From JAJDTR01 sp965220415 (GTDB lineage: Bacteria > Poribacteria > WGA-4E > JAJDTR01): a DNA stretch of 64,000 bases. This document shows, in pieces, positions 8,521-16,780 of the stretch (within the stretch, counting starts at the first letter, position 1; each line of letters starts with the position of its first letter). The notes below the pieces were generated by a model that was not told the origin of the DNA, did no database searches, and saw nothing but the letters and a program-made list of their open reading frames with translations. The position numbers were made by a program, and so were the translations under genes. Where the stretch lies: assembly GCA_965220415.1 (NCBI GenBank), contig OZ244829.1, positions 3,844,001 to 3,908,000 on the forward strand, given 5' to 3'.

Positions 8521-9357
8521 CTACGATGGAAGTTGCACCCAAGCCGTCACATGTGGCGGTAAGAGAATCGGGCGTTTCGAGGCGACAACCTCGTCCCGAA
8601 TTCGCTGGGAAAGCGTGTCTATATCCACCTCTTGCGCGGTGACAATCCCGTAGGCTTCCATGAGCGGGAGTATGCTGCGAAAACTGTTGGCGACGAATTG
8701 GTAACCGCCCCACGCTTCGGGACCGCCCATCGGCGCCGTATATTGCAGAGCAGGCTCAGGCAAACCGGCATCCACAAAAGTACCGTACAAGTCAAAACCC
8801 ATTCCGGTATGCGCGCCTGAACGCTTAAAGACCTCAACGGCCCACGTGGCTAAGTTGTTCATCAAGGGTGTATGATCCGCATAAAACGCCGAGATGGAGG
8901 TGAAATCAACCTCTTGGAAAGCAACGATTGCACCGGGTCGGAGGCGCATTGTAAGCTGTTTCAAGGCATCTACCGGATCAGCCATATACATCAGGACGAG
9001 GCGTCCGATAAGCGCGTCGAAATCGTTCGGCAGATCCAGAGCTCGCGCATCGCCTGCCAAGAATTGGATGTTTGCCAATCCTGCTCCCTGTGCCCGTGCT
9101 TGGGCAGTCTCGAGAATCTCGGCGTTCACATCCACGCCGATAACTTCGCCGTCATCGCCAACGAGTTCAGCCGCAGCCATTGCGACATCTCCGGCGCCGC
9201 TTCCAATGTCAAGGACTTTCATCCCGCCGAAGAGGCCCGCATCTCTCAGAAAGCGCTTTGTCACGTCTTCGTACAAGCCTGACTGCTGTATTAATCGCTC
9301 CGTCTCCTCCTTGGTGCGTCCCATGGTATATGTCGCATCGCTTTTTTGCTCGCTCAT
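8521..9357 (-). CDS. Class I SAM-dependent methyltransferase
   Basis: 278 residues, ATG at 9357 preceded by AAGGAG. Motif I is VLDIGSGAGDVAM (residues 48-60), followed by the acidic residue of motif II (EVIGVDVNAEIL), motif III FLAGDARALDLP and the post-I strand 'DALIGRLVLMYMADPVDALK'. This is the Methyltransf_11/UbiE-like Rossmann fold that transfers a methyl group from S-adenosylmethionine. No substrate-defining feature is seen. It lies on the same strand between two paralogous binding-protein genes, separated from each by repeat-containing spacers, so common function is possible but not shown. Confidence 0.85.
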   Translation of the reverse strand: MSEQKSDATYTMGRTKEETERLIQQSGLYEDVTKRFLRDAGLFGGMKVLDIGSGAGDVAMAAAELVGDDGEVIGVDVNAEILETAQARAQGAGLANIQFLAGDARALDLPNDFDALIGRLVLMYMADPVDALKQLTMRLRPGAIVAFQEVDFTSISAFYADHTPLMNNLATWAVEVFKRSGAHTGMGFDLYGTFVDAGLPEPALQYTAPMGGPEAWGGYQFVANSFRSILPLMEAYGIVTAQEVDIDTLSQRIRDEVVASKRPILLPPHVTAWVQLPS

Positions 9358-9668
9358 GCCGATTATTTCTCCTTCCGAATAATAGATGAAATCAAGTAGA
9401 ATTGTTCAAAACCTGAGAAGTAATTGTTTAGTTCAGATCTTACCCGCCAACTGGAAATCGCGACCTGGAGATCGATCCTACATTACGCTCATGGATCTCT
9501 ATCGCACGGGATTGGTTATCGCGCTCCTTATTCAGTCACTTGATGGTGTAGGAACGGGGATTAAACTGCGGCACGACGAACCAACATTCCCAAAACAGAT
9601 TGATAGACTAAACAGTTACCCTGAGAATAAACAAGGAAATCTCCGAACCACAATAGTTAGGATCGCAA
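9358..9668. other. Spacer with degenerate GA-hairpin elements
   Basis: About 310 bp without a gene. 9493-9544 holds a truncated 5' half of the GA-hairpin element joined to a complete variant. The segment 9450-9480 (GGAAATCGCGACCTGGAGAT) resembles the right part of repeat E. Confidence 0.5.
9493..9544 (+). repeat. GA-hairpin element, half copy plus full variant
   Basis: 9493-9507 is the 5' half (GGATCTCTATCGCAC). It is directly followed at 9508-9544 by a variant beginning GGGATTGGTTATCGC, with GC-TC-CT-TATTC-AG-TC-AC. The inner pair CT/AG is complementary; the outer GC/AC pairs only with a wobble on the complementary strand. Confidence 0.7.
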
Positions 9669-10886
9669 TTACGGCTGAATCAGTTTATGGAACAGCGCTT
9701 CGCCATCTACGATGCGGTTGATGAATGCGCTTTTCGCCGCGTGCCGGTTGTGATCATAGCCGGAGATAGATGTCGCGCCGCTGTAGTTCTTGGTGGCTGC
9801 GATCTGGTCGCGAATCTCCGTGGGCGTTAATTCGGGCGCTCGACGCATCGCCTGGACTGTCAGTCTAAGGGCATCATATCCCAACGCAGCCCCGCCATCG
9901 GGCGGAACCCCAAAAATTGAGGTGTAGGTGTCGATAAACTGGTGCGCGTCCTTACTGAGCGAGCCCGGTGGCACATCTGCCGAAAATAACGTAGAGAAAT
10001 AGCTCCCCTCAAGAATGGTTCCACTCTGGGCAATTAACGCCGCGTTATCCCAACTGTCACCGCCAAGGAGAATTCCCGTAATACCAAGCGTTCGCGCTTG
10101 TTCAACCACTAGCGGGATCTCGGCGGAGAATCCCGGCAGAAAAAAGACATCCGGCGCCGATTCGGCGATCGCCGTCAATTGCGTCGTAAAATCGGTGTCT
10201 CCTCTCGCGTAAAATTCCGCACTCACAACTTCGCCTCCGAAAGCCGTGAAGTTGTCGATAAAGGTTTGGGACAATCCCCCCGAATAGAGCGACGCGCTGC
10301 GTGTAAGGACTGCTGCCGTTTTCGCGTCTAAGTCTTGCACCGCGAACTGAGCCATCAGTTTGCCCTGGAAGTCATCGGTAAACGCGGACATAAACACAAA
10401 ATCGCCGGCAGCGGTAACCGTCGGGTTGGTGGCAGTGGTGGTCACCATCGGTGTTCCGTGCGCTTGGGCAACTTCTCCGATGGGCACGGCATAACGCGAC
10501 AAATTGGGACCAATGATTGCCGATACCCCCTCCTCGGTAATCAATGCTTCCGCTATCTCCGCGGCGTGCTCGTCTCCGGTTATATTGCCACGCGCGACCA
10601 ATTTGATTGGGGTGCCGTGCACGCCGCCCTCCGCATTCAGTTTTCTTTCCGCGAGTTCCGCGCCGTTCAGGCTGTGGCTGCGATTCACGCTGCTATAGAT
10701 AAAGCCGATTTTGATGGCATCATCGTCTGCATCTGGCAGCGAGGTGAGAACGCGTTGGGCCTCATCACACCCGCCGAGCAGTGTCACGATTGCCGCGGCC
10801 AAGATGAAGCAAGCAACAGGATGCGAGCACAATCCGACACTCTTATCCCAACCTTTTAATGCTTTCAATTTCAATCTATTTGTCAA
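9669..10886 (-). CDS. Branched-chain-type ABC transporter substrate-binding lipoprotein (paralogue 2)
   Basis: 405 residues from a TTG at 10886 placed 7 nt after AAGGAGAGG; an ATG 48 nt upstream would add 16 residues and has no clear ribosome binding site. The hydrophobic signal sequence ends at the lipobox LLGGC. The mature part is a type 1 periplasmic binding fold, closely similar to paralogue 1 across its length (IKIGFIYSSVNRSHSLNGAE, 'AIIGPNLSRYAVPIGEVAQ', 'GGDSWDNAALI', C-terminus 'AFINRIVDGEALFHKLIQP'). The pair probably arose by duplication. No transporter membrane genes are adjacent. Confidence 0.83.
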   Translation of the reverse strand: MTNRLKLKALKGWDKSVGLCSHPVACFILAAAIVTLLGGCDEAQRVLTSLPDADDDAIKIGFIYSSVNRSHSLNGAELAERKLNAEGGVHGTPIKLVARGNITGDEHAAEIAEALITEEGVSAIIGPNLSRYAVPIGEVAQAHGTPMVTTTATNPTVTAAGDFVFMSAFTDDFQGKLMAQFAVQDLDAKTAAVLTRSASLYSGGLSQTFIDNFTAFGGEVVSAEFYARGDTDFTTQLTAIAESAPDVFFLPGFSAEIPLVVEQARTLGITGILLGGDSWDNAALIAQSGTILEGSYFSTLFSADVPPGSLSKDAHQFIDTYTSIFGVPPDGGAALGYDALRLTVQAMRRAPELTPTEIRDQIAATKNYSGATSISGYDHNRHAAKSAFINRIVDGEALFHKLIQP

Positions 10887-11272
10887 TGAACCTCTCCTTA
10901 TGAATTTGGAATCGGTGGCAACGCAACGTCCCATTGGCCTAGCTCAAGTACGAATCGAACAGGTTGCAACCATCAGATATTATATCCACATCACGAAGTG
11001 GATGCAAGCGCATCAAGGGATTTGGAACTCACTATAAGTTTGACAATCCCCTGCCAAAATTGATATAAAAGCGGTGGTCCTCGAAACTGCTTGCAGGTCT
11101 ATTGTAGGGAATAACGATCGTTATTCCCTACATTTGTGTATTATCTCCTACGTCTCTGTTTCCTTCTTGCGAATTAGGCAAATAGAAACGCAAATCTGCG
11201 TTGCCTACAATCTGAACTGCATACGTCCTAAGCGATTTAATCCTCATTTGAAAGAACACAAGTGATATGTGA
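10887..11272. other. Spacer with 30-bp perfect palindrome
   Basis: Gene-free. Its main recognisable structure is the palindrome at 11103-11132, also present at the end of accA (15764-15793). The rest shows nothing recognised. Confidence 0.5.
11103..11132. repeat. 30-bp perfect palindrome, copy 1
   Basis: TGTAGGGAATAACGA followed by its exact reverse complement. The identical 30 bp recur at 15764-15793. It could form a cruciform or hairpin; no function is known to me. Confidence 0.8.
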
Positions 11273-11337
11273 CTATACCGTGCGCTGTTAGGAATTGCGC
11301 TTTTCAAGATTTAAGATTTGCTTCGCCGATTGTAGAG

Positions 11338-11521
11338 ACAGTAACACTCGACATTGCACTCCTCTGGAGTGCAGACGAGGGTAGGAATCGTGTTCTATTG
11401 ACATCTCACTCCTCTGGAGTGAAACCATTCTACGAAGGATGCTTTTTCAAAACCTATCATAGAGCGAAAAATGAGTGTTACTTGCTGAAAGAATTATTCC
11501 GATAGGAATAATGGGATGCTA
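11338..11521 (+). repeat. Repeat A copy
   Basis: Starts at AGTAACACTCGACATTGCAC and ends ATTATTCCGATAGGAATAAT plus a few bases. It contains hairpins GCACTCC-TCT-GGAGTGC and TCACTCC-TCT-GGAGTGA, the closing arm GAGTGTTACTT, and the distal hairpin ATTATTCC-GATA-GGAATAAT. No GA-hairpin is inserted inside this copy. Confidence 0.75.
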
Positions 11522-11530
11522 TACACCTTC

Positions 11531-11596
11531 AAGATCTCTATCGCACTGGGATTTCTATCGGGATCTACTATTGCCTTCGTTATTCACTCAGTTGAT
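11531..11596 (+). repeat. GA-hairpin element, two truncated copies plus one full copy
   Basis: Two 5' fragments (11531-11547 and 11548-11560) are followed by a full variant at 11561-11596 with CT-TC-GT-TATTC-AC-TC-AG. Outer CT/AG and inner GT/AC are both fully complementary, a combination not found in the other outer/inner pairs, which supports real covariation. Confidence 0.75.
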
Positions 11597-11685
11597 TCCT
11601 CTGGGGCTACCAAGATTTAACTAGGTCGTGATTCGGAGATTGCTCCTACAAAATAAGCAATTTTCAGCGGCGTGGAGTATAAATA

Positions 11686-12534
11686 ATGACGAATTTACTT
11701 CTGTCGGGACTGCTCATCCTCGTTACCGCAGTCTGGGGCTGGACGTTTGTCGTGGTGCGAGATTCGGTCATGGTGTATTCCGTGCTTGGGTTTCTTGCCC
11801 TGCGGTTCACCATCGCTTCGCTGTGTCTCGCTCCATTTTCGTTTAAGCGGCTGAATCGTGGGACACTGATTGCCGGCACTGGAATCGGGATATGCCTCGC
11901 GGGCGGCTACCTGCTTCAAACCTACGGTCTGCGCTATACGACACCAACCAACTCCGGTCTCATCACGGGGCTGTTTGTCGTCTTTGCGCCGGTTGCCAGT
12001 CTAGCCTTGTTCAGAGTCCGCATCGATCGCGTTTTTCTCTTACCTTTGGGAGCGTGCTTGGTTGGAACACTTCTGCTCGTCGGGGAAAGCCCGGAAGCGA
12101 TTCGAATTGGGGACGGACTTACCCTCGGCTGCGCCGCTTGTTTCGGACTCCACATCGCCCTGCTGTCACATTACGCGCATCGTCACGATGCCACCGCTTT
12201 GGCGCTGGCGCAGATGGTTGCGACCGCGTTGCTATGCGGTCTACCGTGGCTATTCTTTGAAAGCTTTTCGTATCCACCCGTACACGTGTGGTTCGCTCTG
12301 TTAGTTACTGGCGTGCTTGCGTCCGCCCTTGCTTTCACCGTGCAGACATACGTTCAACAACGCTTGTCTGCAACCAGAACCGCTATCGTCCTGACAATGG
12401 AGCCGGTTTTCGCCGTATTTTTCGGCTACCTGTTAGCCGGAGATCGGTTGTCGTGGATTCAGGGAGGCGGGGCTGTGCTTATTTTAGCCGCAATTGCTGC
12501 AAGTGAAGTGTTCCCAGCCTCAAAGCGCAACTAA
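11686..12534 (+). CDS. EamA/DMT-family membrane transporter
   Basis: 282 residues with ten predicted transmembrane helices arranged as two EamA repeats: residues 4-135 (LLILVTAVWGWTFVVVRDSV, 'NSGLITGLFVVFAPVASLAL') and 145-280 ('MEPVFAVFFGYLLAGDRLSW'). EamA proteins of the drug/metabolite superfamily export small metabolites such as amino acids; the substrate is unknown here. The ATG lies 5 bp after the right end of a repeat E copy, and GGAG at the correct spacing is part of that repeat. The next gene is convergent. Confidence 0.87.
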   Translation: MTNLLLSGLLILVTAVWGWTFVVVRDSVMVYSVLGFLALRFTIASLCLAPFSFKRLNRGTLIAGTGIGICLAGGYLLQTYGLRYTTPTNSGLITGLFVVFAPVASLALFRVRIDRVFLLPLGACLVGTLLLVGESPEAIRIGDGLTLGCAACFGLHIALLSHYAHRHDATALALAQMVATALLCGLPWLFFESFSYPPVHVWFALLVTGVLASALAFTVQTYVQQRLSATRTAIVLTMEPVFAVFFGYLLAGDRLSWIQGGGAVLILAAIAASEVFPASKRN

Positions 12535-12582
12535 ACCTATCGCGCAATACCAGATTTGGCAATGCTCAAACCGCCAGCCCTT

Positions 12583-13470
12583 TTATACGCCCCACCGTTT
12601 CCGCATCTCCTCCATCGGTACCGTCTCGCCCTTTGTCCACGCATAATGAGCAATCGGGTTTTCGCCAATCCAACGTTCATCCACCGGCTCGTCGGCACGT
12701 TGATAGCGGGTATCGGTGCTTAGTCGAAAGCGATTGGTGGTGTTGTCCAGCGAAGCGTGCATGGTGTACATGCCGAAGATTAGCACGTCTCCCGACTCGA
12801 ATGAATTCGTCCCCCACCTCCCGCCGTAGCGATCGACCAATTCAATGGGGTCATACGAAAACGAACCGGTAACGTGATCCCTGTCAACATCCATTTCGGC
12901 GTAGGTTCTCCTAATCGCCTCAAACCGATGTGAACCGACGAGGAGCATCAATGGCCCCATTTCGAGGGGAACATCGCCAAGCGGCGTCCAGCAGGTGAGA
13001 ACGCGCTTGGTACCGCGCCCCATATAAACGATGTCGTAGTGCGCGCCCGAAAACCCGCCCGGTTGAATCACGCGCAACCACTTGAAATCGTATGTCATCA
13101 CGGGTGCGTCGAAATACGTCTCGCAGAAACCCATGATCTCCGGAGACTCGACAACCTCAAGAAATGCCGGATCGTGGGTGACCGCCTTATTTCCCCCGAG
13201 GAATTTACCCCGTTTACCCGACGCCGGAACCCCCTGCGATAATGGATAGGATTTGTCGAGTTGTCCATTCTCATCAAGTTTTTCGAGAAGGATTTGACGA
13301 GCCTTCTTGACATTATTGCGGTTGTGAAGCGCACGGATGAGCAGGTAACCATCCTCTTCGAGACGCTCGTTGAGCGCCTCGGAGTCGCCAAGAAGGTCGT
13401 TGGCTTCACGCAGCATGCCCAGATATTTCCCGTTCAACTCCATCGGGTGTTTGTTCATTGTAAGAATCAT
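12583..13470 (-). CDS. Phytanoyl-CoA dioxygenase (PhyH) family protein
   Basis: 295 residues from the ATG at 13470 (MILTMNKHPMELNG), preceded by CTGGAG; longer upstream starts lack a ribosome binding site. The fold is the double-stranded beta-helix of Fe(II)/2-oxoglutarate oxygenases. HYD within 'GAHYDIVYMGRGTKR' gives the first His and Asp iron ligands, 'GMYTMHASLDNTTNRFRLS' supplies the distal His and the 2-oxoglutarate-binding Arg, and the C-terminus carries 'TDTRYQ'. PhyH-family oxygenases hydroxylate diverse small molecules and are unusually numerous in Poribacteria. The substrate is unknown. It stands alone on the minus strand. Confidence 0.87.
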   Translation of the reverse strand: MILTMNKHPMELNGKYLGMLREANDLLGDSEALNERLEEDGYLLIRALHNRNNVKKARQILLEKLDENGQLDKSYPLSQGVPASGKRGKFLGGNKAVTHDPAFLEVVESPEIMGFCETYFDAPVMTYDFKWLRVIQPGGFSGAHYDIVYMGRGTKRVLTCWTPLGDVPLEMGPLMLLVGSHRFEAIRRTYAEMDVDRDHVTGSFSYDPIELVDRYGGRWGTNSFESGDVLIFGMYTMHASLDNTTNRFRLSTDTRYQRADEPVDERWIGENPIAHYAWTKGETVPMEEMRKRWGV

Positions 13471-13590
13471 GTGCATCTCCAGCGTTAGCAGACTCGATAC
13501 AGACATCGGGTACGATGCCATTATAGGTTTCGTTGCAACACGTGTCAACGCAAAACAACCGGTCGTGAGCCGTGGGGCATCACGTCGCTA

Positions 13591-13635
13591 TTGTTTCATT
13601 CTGTCATGATATGATAACATTGTACATGAACAATA
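13591..13635 (+). promoter_or_regulatory. Possible promoter/operator upstream of EF-Tu-like gene
   Basis: TTGTTT (13591) with GATAAC 16 bp downstream resembles a weak sigma-70 promoter, and ATTGT-ACATGA-ACAAT nearby is an inverted repeat. Only a suggestion. Confidence 0.25.
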
Positions 13636-13657
13636 TTTTCGATAGAAGGGTGGAATC

Positions 13658-14818
13658 ATGGACGAAAAAAGAGGTTACCGGCATCAAGCATTGGTAGTAT
13701 GCACGCTGGGCGGAGCGCAGACTGGAAAGACTTCACTTACCGCGGCAATGACAAAAGTGGTATCTCGAATTGGATCGACTCCGGCAGACTCGAAGGACAT
13801 CGAATCGCAACAGCCGATTCACCACCCAATCAATGAGGGCATGGGGCTTGATTACCGGTCGGTCGACTATGAAACGAGTGGCAGACACTACACGCAAATC
13901 GACTGTGTAAGCCATACGGATACCGTCAAGATGCTGATTAGCGGTTCACCGGAAGTCCGGGGAGCAATTTGGGTCGTGAGCGCGGTCGATGGAGTAACCG
14001 ATCTGTCAGAGACACAGATTCGACTTGCGCGCCAGACTCACGTTCCCGTCATCATTACGTTTCTCAACCAAACCGAGAGGGTTGAGGATCCGGAGTTGAT
14101 TGAGATCTGCGCTGTGGAGATTCGCGAACTCCTCACGGATTACGGTTACGAAGAGGCGAACTCGCCGATTATCGTTGGCGACGCGTTGAAGGCGCTAAGA
14201 TATAAAGGGAATAGTCTAGACTCGGAGCACTGGAAGCCGATTGTTGATCTGATTCTCGCGATGGGGAGATGTATGCCCCAACCGATTAACCCGGTAAATC
14301 TGCCGCTGTTGATGCCGATTCGTGAAGTGACAGATGATCCGAAAGGAGTCTCAACGCTACGCGGCGATGTTATCCAGGGCGGGCTGGCTGTCGGACACGC
14401 GGTTGACATTGTAGGGAAGGGGGAGCGGGTCAAAACGCGCCTCGTCGCATTGCGAGATGATGAGGTACAGGTTGATGCCGAGCCCGGTTGGATTTCGCCG
14501 GGACAGGTGGTGTCGGAGCCGAAAAGCATAAAATCCCACACCGTCTTTGGAGCGGCGGTTTATGTGATGACGCCGGAGGAGTGCAAGACGCACGTACCGC
14601 TTGTTGGCAACGATAAACCGGAAATCCATCTATGGACGATTGACGTTACCGGACATCTTCGTCTGCCTCCCGATGTTCCGATGGTCAACCCTGGCGAGCA
14701 CGCGCATGTGTCTATCACCCTTGATGATCCGATGGTGCTCCAGGTCGGCACCCGGTTTGAGATTAAGAAGATGGGAGCGCGGATTGGGATGGGCGTCGTG
14801 ACCGAGATTATTGAATAA
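13658..14818 (+). CDS. Degenerate EF-Tu paralogue (translational GTPase-like)
   Basis: 386 residues, close to EF-Tu length, preceded by GAAGGGTGG. Similarity to EF-Tu spans all three domains: the P-loop GGAQTGKT (18-25) and SLTAAMTKV; 'AIWVVSAVDGVTDLSETQIR' and 'ARQTHVPVIITFLNQTE' in domain 1; barrels from about 205 to the end ('RGDVIQGGLAVGHAVDIVGK', 'GTRFEIKKMGARIGMGVVTE'). Key GTPase motifs are altered: the switch I RGITI is MGLDYRS, G3 DCPGH is DCVSH (82-86, His kept, Gly lost), and G4 NKCD is NQTE (137-140), which should impair guanine recognition. It is unlikely to be the cell's main EF-Tu. Its role is unknown; it may be a non-hydrolysing or altered-ligand paralogue. Confidence 0.85.
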   Translation: MDEKRGYRHQALVVCTLGGAQTGKTSLTAAMTKVVSRIGSTPADSKDIESQQPIHHPINEGMGLDYRSVDYETSGRHYTQIDCVSHTDTVKMLISGSPEVRGAIWVVSAVDGVTDLSETQIRLARQTHVPVIITFLNQTERVEDPELIEICAVEIRELLTDYGYEEANSPIIVGDALKALRYKGNSLDSEHWKPIVDLILAMGRCMPQPINPVNLPLLMPIREVTDDPKGVSTLRGDVIQGGLAVGHAVDIVGKGERVKTRLVALRDDEVQVDAEPGWISPGQVVSEPKSIKSHTVFGAAVYVMTPEECKTHVPLVGNDKPEIHLWTIDVTGHLRLPPDVPMVNPGEHAHVSITLDDPMVLQVGTRFEIKKMGARIGMGVVTEIIE

Positions 14819-15127
14819 CGTGGAAGCAGAGGAAATATGCGGGCAATCGAGTCGTTTACTCCTGTTTGAATTTATCCTACACTCCGCACCTTATATGTGC
14901 TAATTCGGGTATTTTTAGTATCGTTCCATTGATTAATGGTGGTAGCATATACTGTATTCTAATTAAATATAACCTACTATATATTGAAATTACAAGCAAG
15001 ACTGATGTGAACATCATCCATCAAGTAACACCCGCCAAAAGCTGGTTATAGGGCGAAAAACGAGGGTTTATTGACAAAAGAATTGTACCGCTAGGAATAC
15101 AGGAACAACGGTGTAATATTCACATTG

Positions 15128-15163
15128 AGGATCTCTATCGCGCTCATTATCCATTCGCTTGAT
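15128..15163 (+). repeat. GA-hairpin element
   Basis: GC-TC-AT-TATCC-AT-TC-GC: outer GC/GC and inner AT/AT complementary. Right flank CTCCGCTGGAGCGC is the host hairpin of repeat A. Confidence 0.85.
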
Positions 15164-15211
15164 CTCCGCTGGAGCGCGGGAATCTGGGCATATCGCATTC
15201 TATTGACATTT

Positions 15212-15247
15212 AAGATCTCTATCGCACTCGCTATTCACTCGTTTGAT
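15212..15247 (+). repeat. GA-hairpin element
   Basis: AC-TC-GC-TATTC-AC-TC-GT: outer AC/GT complementary, inner GC/AC with one wobble on the complementary strand. It sits in the hairpin CGATCC-TCT-GGATCG of repeat A, with TTAA at the left junction in place of TCGA. Confidence 0.85.
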
Positions 15248-15506
15248 CCTCTGGATCGAGGAAAGGGACTCCGACTAGAAGTGTTACTTGCGGAAAGAAT
15301 TATTCCGCCAAGGATAATGGAGGGCTACCAATAAATTCTGTAAACCCGAAAAATGGGTGCGGAGAGTAGGATTTATAGTCATTTCAACTAATAATTATAC
15401 ATATTGGACTTATTGGACTTACGTAACTCGGTTTGTAGTAGCGCAATTCATTGCGCGTCCTGCTCTTGACCCTCCGTGCGGTCCCATGTAGAAACGGGGA
15501 ATGAAG

Positions 15507-15578
15507 AAAATCTCTATCGATCAAGTGAGTGAATAGCGAACGCGATAGCCCATCCTGCTCCTTATTCAGTCGCTTGAT
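15507..15578. repeat. Inverted GA-hairpin nested inside a direct copy
   Basis: Fragments AAATCTCTATC (up to 15518) and GCTCCTTATTCAGTCGCTTG (ending about 15578) are the two ends of a plus-orientation copy (outer GC/GC, inner CT/AG). Between them, 15519-15548 is a minus-orientation copy (outer GT/AC, inner GT/GC wobble). Confidence 0.7.
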
Positions 15579-15763
15579 CCCTACTACGAACTATCGGTTG
15601 TTCAACTACGGAAGTCTCAAATATGTGCAAATTTCAATGCAAATTACTATAGATAGCGAAGCCGATTGTGGAAAGTTGGAAGCTTGGAAGGATGGAATAG
15701 ACGGGACTTACGTAACGAGCAGAAATGGTAGATTTCTGCGATAATCACATGTTACAGGGCTAT

Positions 15764-15793
15764 TGTAGGGAATAACGATCGTTATTCCCTACA
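15764..15793. repeat. 30-bp perfect palindrome, copy 2, overlapping accA stop
   Basis: Same 30 bp as 11103-11132. The accA stop codon (TAG, minus strand) lies within it, so the palindrome forms the end of the gene. It could act in transcription termination, though no T-run follows. Confidence 0.75.
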
Positions 15794-16757
15794 ACTCCTC
15801 GCCATAGACACCAATCTTTCGATAGCGCTCATACCGCTCTTGGACGAGTTGTTCCGCATCAATCTCAAGCATTGCGTTGAGATGTTTTCGAATTGCCATC
15901 TTGACCCGCCGGGTGGCAAGCGGGACATCTCGGTGCGCCCCACCGACAGGTTCAGGGATGATTTCATCTATGATTCCGAGTTTCAACAGATCGTCCGCTG
16001 TCGGTTTCAGCCCCTCCGCCGCTTCGGGTGCGTGTTGCCCCTGATCTTTCCACACGATGCCGCTGCACGCCTCCGGTGGTGCGACGCAGTACACCGCGTG
16101 CTCCATCATGAGCACTCGATCGCCAACCGCAATGGCTAACGCGCCCCCGCTGCCTCCTTCGCCAATCAAGACTACAATAATCGGCACGCGCAACGACGCC
16201 ATCTCGGCGAGATTCTCCGCAATCGCCATCGCTTGGCCATATTCCTCCGAGCGCCGGTCGAAGTGGGCGCCAGGGGTATCGACAAAGCACATCAGGGGCA
16301 AGCCAAACTTATCCGCCAATTTCATCACGCGCCGCGCTTTTCGGTAACCCTCCGGGTGCGTGTACCCGAAATTCATCTCTTGCCGCTCTTCAAGATTTGT
16401 GCCCTTCTGCTGCGCCAAGTAGGCGATGGGGTGCCCATCGAACTGAGCCAACCCGGCTATTAGCGCGCGGTCATCCGCATGCAACCGATCTCCCCGCAAT
16501 TCGATAGGATCATCGAAGAATGCCCGGGTATAATTCGACGCCTGCGGACGCTGCTCGTGCCGCGCCAGCCACACCTTATCCCAGCGGGTCAATTTTTGAA
16601 ACGCCTGCTTCGTGAGGCTTGCAAAGTTTTTCTCAAGCGCTCCGATTCCCGGGGCTAGGTCGAGTTCGGGATTGGCTTCGGCAAAGCCTTTGAGTTGCGC
16701 GATATGCTGATCGAGTTCGTTTAGCGGTTTTTCAAAACTCAGCGGTTTTGACTGCAC
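15789..16757 (-). CDS. accA: Acetyl-CoA carboxylase carboxyltransferase subunit alpha
   Basis: 322 residues, normal for AccA (about 320). It begins at GTG (16757) with ACGGAGA upstream. The carboxyltransferase fold shows the N-terminal helical part (LDQHIAQLKGFAEANPELDL), 'FDGHPIAYLAQQKG' and the oxyanion region 'GEGGSGGALAIAVGDRVLMM' then 'PPEACSGIVWKD'. With AccD it transfers CO2 from biotin to acetyl-CoA to give malonyl-CoA, the first step of fatty acid synthesis. accD is not in the window. dprA lies 23 bp upstream on the same strand, suggesting cotranscription. The last residues and stop overlap a 30-bp palindrome. Confidence 0.95.
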   Translation of the reverse strand: MQSKPLSFEKPLNELDQHIAQLKGFAEANPELDLAPGIGALEKNFASLTKQAFQKLTRWDKVWLARHEQRPQASNYTRAFFDDPIELRGDRLHADDRALIAGLAQFDGHPIAYLAQQKGTNLEERQEMNFGYTHPEGYRKARRVMKLADKFGLPLMCFVDTPGAHFDRRSEEYGQAMAIAENLAEMASLRVPIIVVLIGEGGSGGALAIAVGDRVLMMEHAVYCVAPPEACSGIVWKDQGQHAPEAAEGLKPTADDLLKLGIIDEIIPEPVGGAHRDVPLATRRVKMAIRKHLNAMLEIDAEQLVQERYERYRKIGVYGEEL

Positions 16758-16780
16758 GTCTATTGTCTCCGTCTGTAAAT

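Larger units (their letters stand above)
11273..11681. repeat. Repeat E, composite copy containing repeat A and GA-hairpins
   Basis: The left end (CTATACCGTGCGCTGTTAGG then AATTGCG) and right end (AAGCAATTTTCAGCGGCG then TGGAGTATA) match the terminal inverted repeats of repeat E. The interior has been filled by a repeat A copy (11338-11521) and nested GA-hairpin pieces (11531-11596). The right end stops 5 bp before the ATG of the EamA gene and supplies its GGAG ribosome binding site. Confidence 0.6.
15113..15330 (+). repeat. Repeat A copy with two GA-hairpins
   Basis: Both internal hairpins of repeat A have a GA-hairpin at the tip or left arm (15128-15163, 15212-15247). The closing arm AGTGTTACTTGCGGAAAG and distal hairpin ATTATTCC-GCCA-AGGATAAT are present; the left closing arm is degraded. 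Confidence 0.65.
14819..15788. other. 970-bp gene-free region with repeats
   Basis: 14819-15110 is AT-rich with nothing recognised. 15113-15330 is a repeat A copy carrying two GA-hairpins. 15331-15506 has short direct repeats (GACTTACGTAAC also near 15710). 15507-15578 is an inverted GA-hairpin nested in a direct one. 15764-15793 is the 30-bp palindrome. Confidence 0.6.
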
